The notes: a model not told the origin generated them from the sequence alone. 64,000 nt of DNA from Anaerolineales bacterium (GCA_015075725.1 JABTTV010000001.1:2294001-2358000), one strand, 5' to 3'. Positions 26,018 to 33,982 are shown, counted from the stretch's first letter. Translations and numbers: made by a program.

Positions 26018-26518
26018 ATGGACATTCTTCAATTAATCGACCGTCTCGAAGAACTCTTCAACGATGCGAAGGCTGTGCCTTTCACGCATAACGTTGTTGT
26101 CGATGAAGATAAGATGCTCGAGCTCATCGACCAGATGCGGATTACGATCCCCGAAGAGGTGAAGAAAGCCCAACAGATCGTAGCCCAGCGCGAACGCGTC
26201 ATGGCGCAAGCCCAGGAGGAATCCAACCGCACCCTGCAGATCGCGCGTGACAAAGCGGACCAGCTGGTCCAAAAGGATATCGTCACGCAGGAAGCCCAGC
26301 GCCGCGCGGACCAGATCGTTTCGCAGGCGCGTGCCGAAGCCGAAGCCATCCGCGCCGACGCTGATAATTACGTTCTCGATATGCTCATGCAATTGCAGGA
26401 TCAGATCGCCAAACTCAGCAATCAGGTCAATAACGGCATCCGCATGGTGCAGGAGGATCAGTTGCGAAAGTCAGCCGCATCTCCATCCGTAAGTATGCCG
26501 GATAAAGTGGAAAAATAG
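26018..26518 (+). CDS. SepIVA/DivIVA-like coiled-coil protein
   Basis: The 166-residue protein starts MDILQLIDRLEELFNDAKAV and is mostly a long charged coiled coil rich in Gln, Ala and Arg (about 50-125: KKAQQIVAQRERVMAQAQEE, RRADQIVSQARAEAEAIRAD). This architecture matches the DivIVA-like cell-division proteins encoded near coaD in Actinobacteria (SepIVA). A role in envelope or division site assembly is inferred. GAGGAG lies 8 bases before ATG 26018. A terminator follows. Confidence 0.68.
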   Translation: MDILQLIDRLEELFNDAKAVPFTHNVVVDEDKMLELIDQMRITIPEEVKKAQQIVAQRERVMAQAQEESNRTLQIARDKADQLVQKDIVTQEAQRRADQIVSQARAEAEAIRADADNYVLDMLMQLQDQIAKLSNQVNNGIRMVQEDQLRKSAASPSVSMPDKVEK

Positions 26519-26523
26519 AAACG

Positions 26524-26555
26524 ACATCCCCGCCATGGAGACGGGGATGTTTTTT
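26524..26555 (+). terminator. Terminator after the coaD-brnTA-coiled-coil unit
   Basis: ACATCCCCG and CGGGGATGT form perfect 9-bp arms with a 9-base loop, followed by TTTTTT. Confidence 0.85.
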
Positions 26556-26575
26556 CGAGGGACATGCACCCGACT

Positions 26576-27265
26576 TTACGCGGCTCGGTTCTTTAGCTCA
26601 AGCCTGTATCCTTTCTCCCAAGCCTTCGACATGCTGACGAAGATTCCCGTCCCCAGCAATAGTAATCCGACCCCGATCACCGTCATGGACGCATTGAAAG
26701 CGTCCGCATAATTGACCCCGCCCCAGGTGTGCGTCGTTCCCATTGTGAATTGGATGGTGAGGGTCATGATTCCCAGCAGGATCGCCGCCGCGCCGCCCGC
26801 CGGTTTGTTCTGGCTGGTTTTGGCTTTCGCAAAATCGACACCCTGCCAGATCGTCGGTACCTTGAAGATCAGGAAGATCACCAGAGTTAGAAGCGTGGTG
26901 TACACCACTGCATCCACCGGCATGGACTTGCCGCGCAAAGCACGCGAGGCGAAAATGTGGATGAAGCCGATGACAACGCCTGCGATCAACACGATGAGCG
27001 CATAACGGTAGGACTTGTCCGCGCCTCTCACGAGCATGATTGTGGCACGGATGCCCATGATGCCGAGAACCACCCCGACCAAAACGAACAGAATGTAGAG
27101 CCATTGGAACGGTGCGAGCAAAGCCATGCTGTCGCCGAATCCAATGGGATTGAATGCAGCGCAGGAAGTGCCTATTCCACCCAGCAGGGTGAAGCCACCC
27201 GTCAAGCCCATCAGCACGATGCCGATGAAGCGCAGGAACCTGGCAAAGAAACTATTTGTGGACAT
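26576..27265 (-). CDS. Multi-pass membrane protein of the respiratory-like cluster
   Basis: The 229-residue protein has about seven predicted membrane helices and no recognised domain. It has a conserved-looking TSCAAFNPIGFGD loop after the first helix and an MGTTHTWGG loop late in the chain. It is the last gene of the leftward operon headed by the gene at 31969, 54 bases after the 27320 gene. ATG 27265 is preferred to the upstream start because AAAGGAGAATACA precedes it. I cannot assign a function; context suggests a subunit or assembly factor of the oxidase-like protein. Confidence 0.6.
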   Translation of the reverse strand: MSTNSFFARFLRFIGIVLMGLTGGFTLLGGIGTSCAAFNPIGFGDSMALLAPFQWLYILFVLVGVVLGIMGIRATIMLVRGADKSYRYALIVLIAGVVIGFIHIFASRALRGKSMPVDAVVYTTLLTLVIFLIFKVPTIWQGVDFAKAKTSQNKPAGGAAAILLGIMTLTIQFTMGTTHTWGGVNYADAFNASMTVIGVGLLLLGTGIFVSMSKAWEKGYRLELKNRAA

Positions 27266-27319
27266 TGTATTCTCCTTTTGTAGAAAAAAGTAGCGCAAGT
27301 CTCGGACCTGCGCTACGGA

Positions 27320-27925
27320 TTAGCCGAATTTGAAACCTGCTACAAAAAGGGCTGTTGTCAGCAGGAGCAACATTGGAAACAACCTCATGATCATCCCTCT
27401 CGAGAGAATGGGTTTGCCGGTCTTCAAAAACGAAAGAAACAAGCCGCCAATACCGATCAACGCGCCGCCGACTCCCACAAGAGAGAAGAGCGGCTTCACC
27501 GCTCCCTGGATGGAAAGAATGATGGGCAGTAAAAATATCGTCATACCTGCGATGCCGTGGGTGATGGCAAGGACAAAGGTGGGGGACTTTCCGGATGTCT
27601 GAATTGTGCGGGTTAAAGTCACTGCAAGGAAACCGATAATGGCGAAGACCAGGTACGAGGTCCGCAGGGAGGCGAGGTGCTGCCAGACGAGACCGACAGC
27701 AAGGCTCAGCGGAATGATCGTAGAGACGATGACGACCACGGGAGAGTCCAGCACCTCCATCCCCAAAATAAAAATAAGCAGCGCAGCGACGAGAAGCACG
27801 CCGAAGGCGATGGTATAGGCGACGATGGGGAGGGTCCCAAACCCATCTATACCTGCCGAAACCTGATAGGATGCCAGCAGGACTGTGAGCAACAGAAGTA
27901 CGCGGTCAAGGGAAGAAAACCTCAT
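27320..27925 (-). CDS. Multi-pass membrane protein, paralogue of the protein at 31370-31969
   Basis: The 201-residue protein has about six helices. Its second half aligns well with the protein at 31370-31969: ITHGIAGMTIFLLPII versus LFHGIAGLVIFIGPFI, then VGVGGALIGIGGLFLSFL versus VGIGGLLIGLGGIALAFI, with the same end. A membrane-embedded His (HGIAG) is shared. No known family recognised. The start immediately abuts the stop of the UbiA gene upstream, so they are one message. Confidence 0.6.
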   Translation of the reverse strand: MRFSSLDRVLLLLTVLLASYQVSAGIDGFGTLPIVAYTIAFGVLLVAALLIFILGMEVLDSPVVVIVSTIIPLSLAVGLVWQHLASLRTSYLVFAIIGFLAVTLTRTIQTSGKSPTFVLAITHGIAGMTIFLLPIILSIQGAVKPLFSLVGVGGALIGIGGLFLSFLKTGKPILSRGMIMRLFPMLLLLTTALFVAGFKFG

Positions 27926-28816
27926 TTAGATGACTTCCAGCACAACCAGGATCATCGCGGCGAGCATGTAAATGGATGCATACTTGAACAAACCGAAGTT
28001 GACGCGTTCGGATGGTTTGAAGGTGATGGCGACCGCCAGCATGAGCAAACCCGCAGATAACACGCCGAGCAGTCGCAGGAAACCCCAGGTCATGCCGATG
28101 CCATACCCTGCGATGATCATGGAAGCCGCGGCCAGTATGGATGAGATTGCAATGGTGGCGCGGGTGATGGCAAGACCATATGTGGATGGGAAGGTCGGCA
28201 CGCAAGCGGCTTCATAATCTTTGGCGAATTTCATGCTGAATGTAAGCGTGTGGGTCGGGATCCAGAAGAGAATGCCGACCGCGAGTATGAAGCCGATCCA
28301 ATCGACGAAGCCAAGACCAAGGGCACGTCCGGCGAGGATGGGCATCGCGCCCGAAATGCCACCCCAGACGATGCTCCATGCTGTGCGGCGTTTGAGCCAC
28401 ATGCTGTAAACAACGACGTCAAAGAAGAGTCCCGCGAAGACGATGAGACCGTATAAAGCATCCATTGCTGCCGCCCAGCCGACGCCGATGACCGAGAGGA
28501 TCAAGCCGATGCGCAGGACTTCGTTTTCGCCCACCACGCCTGATGAGGTGGCGCGTTTGTTTGTGCGACCCATTTTTGCATCGATGTCGCGGTCCCACCA
28601 CATGTTGAGGACGGTACTTCCCGCGATGGCGAGAAACAAACTTGCAGAGAGCTGCAGGATGGATCCCATGTTAAACACGGGGCAACGAGCGCTCATGTAA
28701 CCCGCCAAACCGGTGGCAAGGAGTAAACCCGATTGCAAGGGTTTGGTGAGGCTCCAGTAGATTCCGATCTTCGATTTTATATCCATGATCGAGGAATGAG
28801 CGGTGAGGGTGGTCAT
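27926..28816 (-). CDS. ctaB: UbiA-family prenyltransferase, probable heme O synthase
   Basis: The 296-residue protein has nine or so helices and the first Asp-rich motif of heme O synthases, NMWWDRDIDAKMGRTNKR, with the MxRTxxR extension typical of CtaB/CyoE; a second loop reads THTLTFSMKFAKDYEAACVP. CtaB adds a farnesyl group to heme B, making heme O for heme-copper oxidases. Its position in an operon with an oxidase-like protein supports this role. No heme A synthase gene is nearby, so heme O or B would be the end product. Confidence 0.8.
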   Translation of the reverse strand: MTTLTAHSSIMDIKSKIGIYWSLTKPLQSGLLLATGLAGYMSARCPVFNMGSILQLSASLFLAIAGSTVLNMWWDRDIDAKMGRTNKRATSSGVVGENEVLRIGLILSVIGVGWAAAMDALYGLIVFAGLFFDVVVYSMWLKRRTAWSIVWGGISGAMPILAGRALGLGFVDWIGFILAVGILFWIPTHTLTFSMKFAKDYEAACVPTFPSTYGLAITRATIAISSILAAASMIIAGYGIGMTWGFLRLLGVLSAGLLMLAVAITFKPSERVNFGLFKYASIYMLAAMILVVLEVI

Positions 28817-28929
28817 ACTGTACTCCTAAAACGGTATTCGAGATTCGATACCTGTCTACGATGCCCGATTATCGACGTTCGATGAAGTGACATTTTAACC
28901 GAATATCGAATCTCAATGAACAAATACTG

Positions 28930-29826
28930 TCACCTTACGCATCGGAACCCCACCCCCGGGCTGAAGTACATGGGCGGGGCGCTGTTTCGTACCCAGGCAC
29001 GCAAGTCCATGTCGTAGGTATCCTTGGATCCGCCGCGCATGAAGCGGTCGCTGAAACCTTCCTGCGGCTGCACATCGCCGATCCATTGCCAGACGTTGCC
29101 CGCCATGTCATAAAGCCCGTATGGCGAGGCGGAATCAAGGGTTTCGTATCCGTCGTACGTTTTTCCATTGTAGAAGCCGACCGGGCTCGTGCGCGAGCCG
29201 AAGGTTTTCATATCTTCGAATGGATCGCGGCTGGCGTAGAAGTTGGCATTCTCACGGTGAATCTCCCAGCCCCAGGGGAAGGGACGGGCATCCGTACCGC
29301 GCCCGGCTTTTTCCCATTGGATCTCGGAAGGAAGTTTGTAGTCGTAGAATTCGCAGTAACCCCATGCGCCGAACCAGGTGACCATCGTCATTGGATGGTT
29401 TTCGTATCCTTCCTGTGGGGTGAAGCGGCTTCCATCGAAATTGATTCTCTGCGAAGGATCATTCAGCGGGATGAACACCCAGTCGCCAGCTTTGATTTCT
29501 ATCTCGTGATTCACGCCATTGAAGGGGTCACCGGGATAATAGCCGGCGATGCTGTCGCCATCCAATTTTATGTAGCCTGCCGCGAGAGCCGCGTTTAGAA
29601 AATCAGCATATTGGGCTGTGGTCACATCAGTGACCATGATCTCGTAGGCGCCTGTGGTTTCGGGTTTTTCGTGCTGTCCGAAGAGGAACTCGCCTGCAGG
29701 GATTTGCGCCCATGTGTTGGGATCAATGCCTGTATCGAAAGCGGGGATCGGAGCGTTCAGATCCACGGGGGCACAGGATGCCAGCAACACCGCGAACAGG
29801 ATGGAGGTCAGGAAGATGCGTTTCAT
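28930..29826 (-). CDS. FGE/SUMF1-fold lipoprotein of the respiratory-like cluster
   Basis: The 298-residue protein has lipobox LLASC and then an FGE-like domain: AQIPAGEFLFGQ, MTMVTWFGAWGYCEFYDYKLPS, GNVWQWIGDV, FMRGGS and the terminal GVGFRCVR. The CRSAxR active-site segment of FGE is replaced by LRAWVRNS, so it lacks the first catalytic Cys. No sulfatase is nearby. Its ATG overlaps the stop of the oxidase-like gene by four bases (ATGA), implying translational coupling, so it may be a surface-exposed subunit or assembly factor of that complex. Confidence 0.8.
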   Translation of the reverse strand: MKRIFLTSILFAVLLASCAPVDLNAPIPAFDTGIDPNTWAQIPAGEFLFGQHEKPETTGAYEIMVTDVTTAQYADFLNAALAAGYIKLDGDSIAGYYPGDPFNGVNHEIEIKAGDWVFIPLNDPSQRINFDGSRFTPQEGYENHPMTMVTWFGAWGYCEFYDYKLPSEIQWEKAGRGTDARPFPWGWEIHRENANFYASRDPFEDMKTFGSRTSPVGFYNGKTYDGYETLDSASPYGLYDMAGNVWQWIGDVQPQEGFSDRFMRGGSKDTYDMDLRAWVRNSAPPMYFSPGVGFRCVR

Positions 29827-31298
29827 TTCGCCACCTCTTCAGCGAGTTCGTGAGTCGCTTCTTCTCTCCAGCGTCCCTTCGGTTTGAAGAGGTCAGTGAG
29901 GCGCCAGACCATGACGACTGCCAGTAGAACCAATAACATACCAAGTCCGAAGTCGATCATGTACATGAGTATGTTGACAAGCGGCTGCTGTTCGGCTTCG
30001 CTGATGAAGAGTCGCTTCATTGCGAAAACCGTCATCGCGCCGAGGGCAATATCGGAAAGGAAGATGATGCCCCAGCCGTAAATCTGGCGGACCCTGCCTT
30101 TCAGCCCGAGCATGTCGCCGTAGTACATCAGGATGATGGTGGCAATGATGGCTGAGAGCGCGTGCCAGTGACCGGTCAGTTCGATGCGTTCCTCGCGCGC
30201 GGGCCACATGCGGAAGATCTCGTCGAGACGGATCGCCATGAAGATGCCGACGCCGCTGGTTGTAAAGTTCATGAAAAGCATCTGCCAGGTGGGACCAAAC
30301 TTAAGCGGGTCGCTGACCATAGCGCCAAGTTTTTGCAGGAAGGTTGGTTTGGCTAGATGCGCCGTGCCATCTTTGATTAATTTGCCCCAACTCCAGATGA
30401 GCAGGAAGAGCGCCGCCAGCATGGACGGGGTCGCACCGACATAGATGATCATGTGCGCGATCGGTTCGAGCGGCGTGACCACGCCCCACACGCCGAGGTT
30501 GAGCACGATACAGCCGAGGATCATCAGTGGCATGGCGATCTTGTGCCAGATGCCCTTGAAATTGAGCCAGCGGCCGATGATGAGCGTGATCATGATGGCG
30601 ATCAGCGCCAGCATGATGTGAAGATGACCGATGACGGAATACTCCATCGTTGTTTTATGCGGCAGGCGGATGATATTCTCAGCGAGAAAGACTTCGAAGC
30701 CGTTGCCGAAAAATGAACCAGGCACCGCGCCAAATAGTGCGGAAATGACCGTCGTCACAGCGGTGGTGAAGAAGGCGACGCGTTCGAGGTCAACGCCTTT
30801 TTTCGTGCGGGCGTAATCCGTGTCGGTGATGTAGTATTCTTTATTCCAGGGCCAGAGCGCGATACACAACAATACACCCGCGAAGAATATGAGCGAGAGA
30901 CCCGTGATATACAACCCGTGGAACGCCCAGTTGTGACCGAAGTACGCAAAGCCCATGCCGAAGACCATTGTCAGAATATAACCGACCGTGATCAGCACGC
31001 GCACCGACATCTTGAAGAATTCCTTCATCTTCAACAAGCCTGTGACCATGTACGTCTCGATGGCGACAACCGCCATGGCAATCGAGTGATACAGAATGAC
31101 GATTCGCCCCTCGCGCTCGGCTTGCACGATGTCCATGCCGAGCAGTTTGATCACCACCTCGCGCACGCCCATCTCAGCCATTGGACCGGACAACATGCCC
31201 CATACAGCGGTGATCATAGCGATCATTGCAATCGCCACGAGGATCAGCCCCTTGGTGGAACCGAAGAGATAGATGAAACGCGTTTTCATAAACTGCAT
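29823..31298 (-). CDS. Histidine-rich multi-pass membrane protein, heme-copper oxidase/NO reductase-like (uncertain)
   Basis: The 491-residue protein has about 12 predicted helices. Intramembrane His candidates for heme or metal are His71 (ILYHSIAMAVV), His122/127 (GHNWAFHGLY), His225/227 (SVIGHLHIMLALIA), His282 (EPIAHMII) and His377/379 (ELTGHWHALSAIIA). The last resembles the HxH of helix X in heme-copper oxidases and NO reductases, and GHNWAFHGLYIT recalls the GHN segment of cbb3 oxidases, but the paired HH of helix VII is not seen. It may be a divergent NO reductase-like enzyme or another heme protein. ATG 31298 is chosen because GGAGG precedes it. Confidence 0.5.
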   Translation of the reverse strand: MQFMKTRFIYLFGSTKGLILVAIAMIAMITAVWGMLSGPMAEMGVREVVIKLLGMDIVQAEREGRIVILYHSIAMAVVAIETYMVTGLLKMKEFFKMSVRVLITVGYILTMVFGMGFAYFGHNWAFHGLYITGLSLIFFAGVLLCIALWPWNKEYYITDTDYARTKKGVDLERVAFFTTAVTTVISALFGAVPGSFFGNGFEVFLAENIIRLPHKTTMEYSVIGHLHIMLALIAIMITLIIGRWLNFKGIWHKIAMPLMILGCIVLNLGVWGVVTPLEPIAHMIIYVGATPSMLAALFLLIWSWGKLIKDGTAHLAKPTFLQKLGAMVSDPLKFGPTWQMLFMNFTTSGVGIFMAIRLDEIFRMWPAREERIELTGHWHALSAIIATIILMYYGDMLGLKGRVRQIYGWGIIFLSDIALGAMTVFAMKRLFISEAEQQPLVNILMYMIDFGLGMLLVLLAVVMVWRLTDLFKPKGRWREEATHELAEEVAK

Positions 31299-31325
31299 GA
31301 AAAACCTCCAAACGCCCTCACCCCA

Positions 31326-31350
31326 CCCCTCTCCCATGTTGGGAGAGGGG
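31326..31350. repeat. REP-like palindrome, copy 2
   Basis: CCCCTCTCCC-ATGTT-GGGAGAGGGG, with CCCTCACCCCA before it, in the 71-base gap between two genes of the operon. The arms are identical to the copy at 12004-12026. Confidence 0.7.
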
Positions 31351-31369
31351 CTCCGGGAATGGGGGACTT

Positions 31370-31969
31370 TTATCCTTTCTTGGCGAAGCCCAGCGCATAC
31401 GCTCCTGACATCAGGAATAGCAGGGGAGTGAGGATGAGCATGACGAATTCGGGGCTGAAGAATAGCAATTGCCTGCCCATTGTTATGAAAGCGAGCGCGA
31501 TGCCGCCAAGCCCGATCAACAATCCGCCGATGCCGACCCACCAAAACCCCTTTGGCGCGCCCTTTGCAATGAATGGACCGATGAAGATCACAAGACCAGC
31601 GATACCGTGAAAAAGCGGAACCGCGATCTTCCGAAGATTATCCATTCCGCCGATGCTTGTCACAGCGATCGCAAGGAATCCGAGTGCGGCAAACCATTTG
31701 AATGCCCTCTTCCAGGCGGGAAAGTATTCCTCAGCCAGCCCCATGGAAATACCCAACGGGATCAGACTGGCAACTGTCAGGACGTAGGGCGAGGCGAGGA
31801 TTCCCATCCCGAGAAAGATGAGCAGCAATCCAGAAACCAAAAGCACCGCAAAACCCATCAAGTAGTACAGGTTATGCAGTGCTTTGTGCAACTGGTAGCG
31901 CTGATAAAAATACCAGCACAGGTACGCGGCGATCACGCCGGTGAGCAGAAGGAAGATGATGTCTTTCAT
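31370..31969 (-). CDS. Multi-pass membrane protein, first gene of the oxidase-like operon
   Basis: The 199-residue protein has about six helices and is a paralogue of the 27320-27925 protein (shared HGIAG, GIGGLLIGLGG and the C-terminal helix). No characterised family recognised. It begins the leftward unit that includes the oxidase-like gene, FGE-fold lipoprotein and ctaB. AAAAGGAGAATGCC precedes its ATG. Upstream lies a clear class II Crp/Fnr-type promoter: a TGTGA-N6-TCACA site at 32033-32048 and an AATAAT -10 at 32005-32010. Confidence 0.62.
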   Translation of the reverse strand: MKDIIFLLLTGVIAAYLCWYFYQRYQLHKALHNLYYLMGFAVLLVSGLLLIFLGMGILASPYVLTVASLIPLGISMGLAEEYFPAWKRAFKWFAALGFLAIAVTSIGGMDNLRKIAVPLFHGIAGLVIFIGPFIAKGAPKGFWWVGIGGLLIGLGGIALAFITMGRQLLFFSPEFVMLILTPLLFLMSGAYALGFAKKG

Positions 31970-31999
31970 GGCATTCTCCTTTTATGAAATTGTCCTTCT

Positions 32000-32048
32000 T
32001 GTGAATTATTGCACAAATGCTATCTAAAATACTGTGACTTATGTCACA
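32000..32048 (-). promoter_or_regulatory. Crp/Fnr-type activator sites and promoter of the oxidase-like operon
   Basis: A perfect palindrome TGTGACTTATGTCACA lies at 32033-32048. Its centre is about 30 bases upstream of an extended -10 (TGC-AATAAT on the minus strand, 32005-32010), the spacing of class II Crp/Fnr activation. A second, weaker site TGTGA-ATTATT-GCACA (32000-32015) covers the -10 and might repress. The likely binder is the regulator at 36684-37361. Confidence 0.72.
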
Positions 32049-32154
32049 AATACTTGGTGTGTGCAATTCCTTCATTCTGCCCTGAGACAAATCGCTTCCA
32101 GACACGACCATACCTGTTCGCTGATCCCTCGATCTGATTCCACGCTCGAACCGG

Positions 32155-32952
32155 CTACGCAGTGGCATTCCACTCCTCGAGCATCTTCCGGGTGGATGGC
32201 AGTAATAGGTAGATCAACAGCCCCGTGCTAAAGAGAGGCGCAGGCAGGAACATCGAGAAGCGATGTACTTCCACCAGTGCGTTGTACAAGCCCAATGGAT
32301 ATCCCGCCAACATGGACATCGTCCCCGCGAAAATACCGACGGGAATCGCCCACGCTCTCTTCCTCAAAACCGCAAAGATGAAGATCGCCCACGCCGCCGC
32401 GCCCCACCAACTGACCTGCTGGGTCATCACGTACATCCCGTTCCAAAAGGGATTATCGCGCGAGGTGGTGAATTTGGCGATTGGCGCGACGCCGTCAATG
32501 AACGTCAGCACGTAAGCCAGGCCTGCGATGAACGTGAGTGTGATGATTCTTTTTTCCACGCCGCCGATGAAGAGCATCCCAAACCACAGGATGCCACCCA
32601 GCGCAAAGACGATCAAGGTGGGGGTGGGCAGGTGGCTGTCCATGGCAGGGATGGCTGGGAAGAAACCCACCAGCAATTGAATGGTCGCCGCGACCGCACC
32701 CCAGAACCAAGCCCACTCCTTTTTTTGCAGAAAGCCGTAAAGCACCGCCGCCCAAATTGCCGTGGATGTGGTTCCGATCCAGCCGAGGACGGCGTAGGTG
32801 ATCCGCACCGACCAGGCTTCGTCCATGCGGTCGGTGGCAAGCTTGACGCCGATCACCTGGTTGTATTGGCTGGCGATCAAATAGAAAGCCAGTATGCCCG
32901 CGACGATGCCGAGGACGGCAAGCGCGGCTCCGAGCTTATGGTTGTTTTTCAT
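32155..32952 (-). CDS. Multi-pass membrane protein of the respiratory-like cluster
   Basis: The 265-residue protein has about eight helices, with an IASQYNQVIGVKLATDRM loop after the first and Trp-rich helices (QKKEWAWFWGAVAAT, QQVSWWGAAAWAIFIFAV). A late helix has NALVEVHRFSMF. I do not recognise a family. It shares start style and helix count with the 34003-34848 protein and could be a distant paralogue. Its ATG overlaps the stop of the polyferredoxin gene by four bases, so the two are translationally coupled and probably interact. Confidence 0.6.
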   Translation of the reverse strand: MKNNHKLGAALAVLGIVAGILAFYLIASQYNQVIGVKLATDRMDEAWSVRITYAVLGWIGTTSTAIWAAVLYGFLQKKEWAWFWGAVAATIQLLVGFFPAIPAMDSHLPTPTLIVFALGGILWFGMLFIGGVEKRIITLTFIAGLAYVLTFIDGVAPIAKFTTSRDNPFWNGMYVMTQQVSWWGAAAWAIFIFAVLRKRAWAIPVGIFAGTMSMLAGYPLGLYNALVEVHRFSMFLPAPLFSTGLLIYLLLPSTRKMLEEWNATA

Positions 32953-33785
32953 TTTTTCTCCTTTTCAGATATAAAGATAAGTGAACCATTCACCGCGCAG
33001 GTGTTGAGACATTCCATACACCGTACACATTCGGGATGGTCGAGGTGATGCGGCACGTCGACGATGCCCATCGAACATTCGATGTCGCAACGTCCGCAGC
33101 CATTGCAGTGATGATTGTCCAAGACGAGACGCACAGGAGATAGTTTGTTGAAGATGGCAAGCGTCGCACCAAGCGGACAGAGATATTTGCACCAGAAGCG
33201 TTCCACTAAAACCGAACCTGCCAGAAAGACTGCGAGTGTTACCCACAGCATCGCTGTCATATGGAGACCGAACACGGCACGCACAGGGCAAAAATCGCGC
33301 ATTGGCGGGAATGCCATAAAGAGACTGGAGATCAAAACTCCTGCCAGCACCAGATATTTAGCATGGCGCAGCGGATGATCTAGGATGGAGGGCAGGCGCA
33401 TGGGATAAATGGCTGTGCTTTGCCTGCCGCGGATGTGTCGCTTTTCGCCAAAAAATTTCCGTGTCCATTCTGTGATGAAGTCCTGGATTGCGCCCAATCC
33501 GCACAGCCAGCCACAGAAGGCGCGTCCTGCGACAAGAGAGACACCCAACGTCCCGAGCAGAACCGAAAAATTGAGCAGGTTGGTGGATTTGAGCGTGTGC
33601 CCGGTGAAAAGAAAAGGCAAGATGGTTTCGATCCCACCAAAGGCGCAGAGCGAATCGAACGAGCCGCCGCGTGAGGCTTCGCCGGGCATGATATGTCGCA
33701 GTCCGATGGCCAGCGTGCCAATGACCACCATCCATTGAATTGTGCGGCGGCTTTTGGCGAGCGAGAAGGGCTTGACAGCGGTCAT
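32949..33785 (-). CDS. NapH/NosR-like membrane polyferredoxin
   Basis: The 278-residue protein has four to five helices, with CxxxC pairs at GRAFCGWLCGLGA and ERFWCKYLCPLGA. It ends in two 4Fe-4S clusters: CNGCGRCDIECSMGI and CVRCMECLNTC. This is the architecture of NapH, NosR C-terminal and CcoG/YccM-type proteins, which pass electrons from the quinone pool or assemble copper/heme enzymes. Its presence argues that the cluster is respiratory. It overlaps the genes on both sides by four bases (ATGA), one continuous translation unit. Confidence 0.88.
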   Translation of the reverse strand: MTAVKPFSLAKSRRTIQWMVVIGTLAIGLRHIMPGEASRGGSFDSLCAFGGIETILPFLFTGHTLKSTNLLNFSVLLGTLGVSLVAGRAFCGWLCGLGAIQDFITEWTRKFFGEKRHIRGRQSTAIYPMRLPSILDHPLRHAKYLVLAGVLISSLFMAFPPMRDFCPVRAVFGLHMTAMLWVTLAVFLAGSVLVERFWCKYLCPLGATLAIFNKLSPVRLVLDNHHCNGCGRCDIECSMGIVDVPHHLDHPECVRCMECLNTCAVNGSLIFISEKEKK

Positions 33786-33943
33786 ATCAGCCCCTCCAAC
33801 GCCGCGGTGAATTGCATCAACATGCTTCTTCCATGCCCAGCGCCGCCGCGCTCAGGTCCAAAGCCAAGCAGGATGCCAATCAATAGGAAAACCACATACG
33901 CGGTGATGATGATGGCGGGGTAATAGCGAGGATAAATTTTCAT
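33782..33943 (-). CDS. Small single-helix membrane protein
   Basis: This 53-residue protein starts MKIYPRYYPAIIITAYVVFL and has one membrane helix (about 9-27) followed by a Gly/Arg-rich loop (PERGGAGHGRSML). It is hidden in a longer open frame that has no support upstream. Its stop overlaps the polyferredoxin start (ATGA). Small single-helix proteins are common accessory subunits of membrane oxidoreductases; that role is inference. Its ribosome binding site GAGGG lies in one arm of the 33953-33982 hairpin. Confidence 0.6.
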   Translation of the reverse strand: MKIYPRYYPAIIITAYVVFLLIGILLGFGPERGGAGHGRSMLMQFTAALEGLI

Positions 33944-33952
33944 TGCGTTTGA

Positions 33953-33982
33953 CCCTCGCCCCAATTTTATTAGGGGCGAGGG
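33953..33982 (-). promoter_or_regulatory. Hairpin sequestering the small-protein ribosome binding site
   Basis: CCCTCGCCCC and GGGGCGAGGG (perfect 10-bp arms, 10-base loop) lie in the 59-base gap between two operon genes. On the mRNA the 3' arm contains the GAGGG that would serve as ribosome binding site for ATG 33943, so folding would limit translation or act as a processing site. Confidence 0.5.

Noticed and set aside
31299..31544. N-terminal extension of the oxidase-like protein to 31544
   Set aside because: It would cross the REP-like palindrome and part of the preceding gene; the residues are Arg/His/Pro-rich and unlike a membrane protein. GGAGG before ATG 31298 fixes the start.
32263..33048. 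261-codon plus-strand frame opposite the polyferredoxin region
   Set aside because: Rich in Arg/His/Pro and antisense to well-supported membrane genes.
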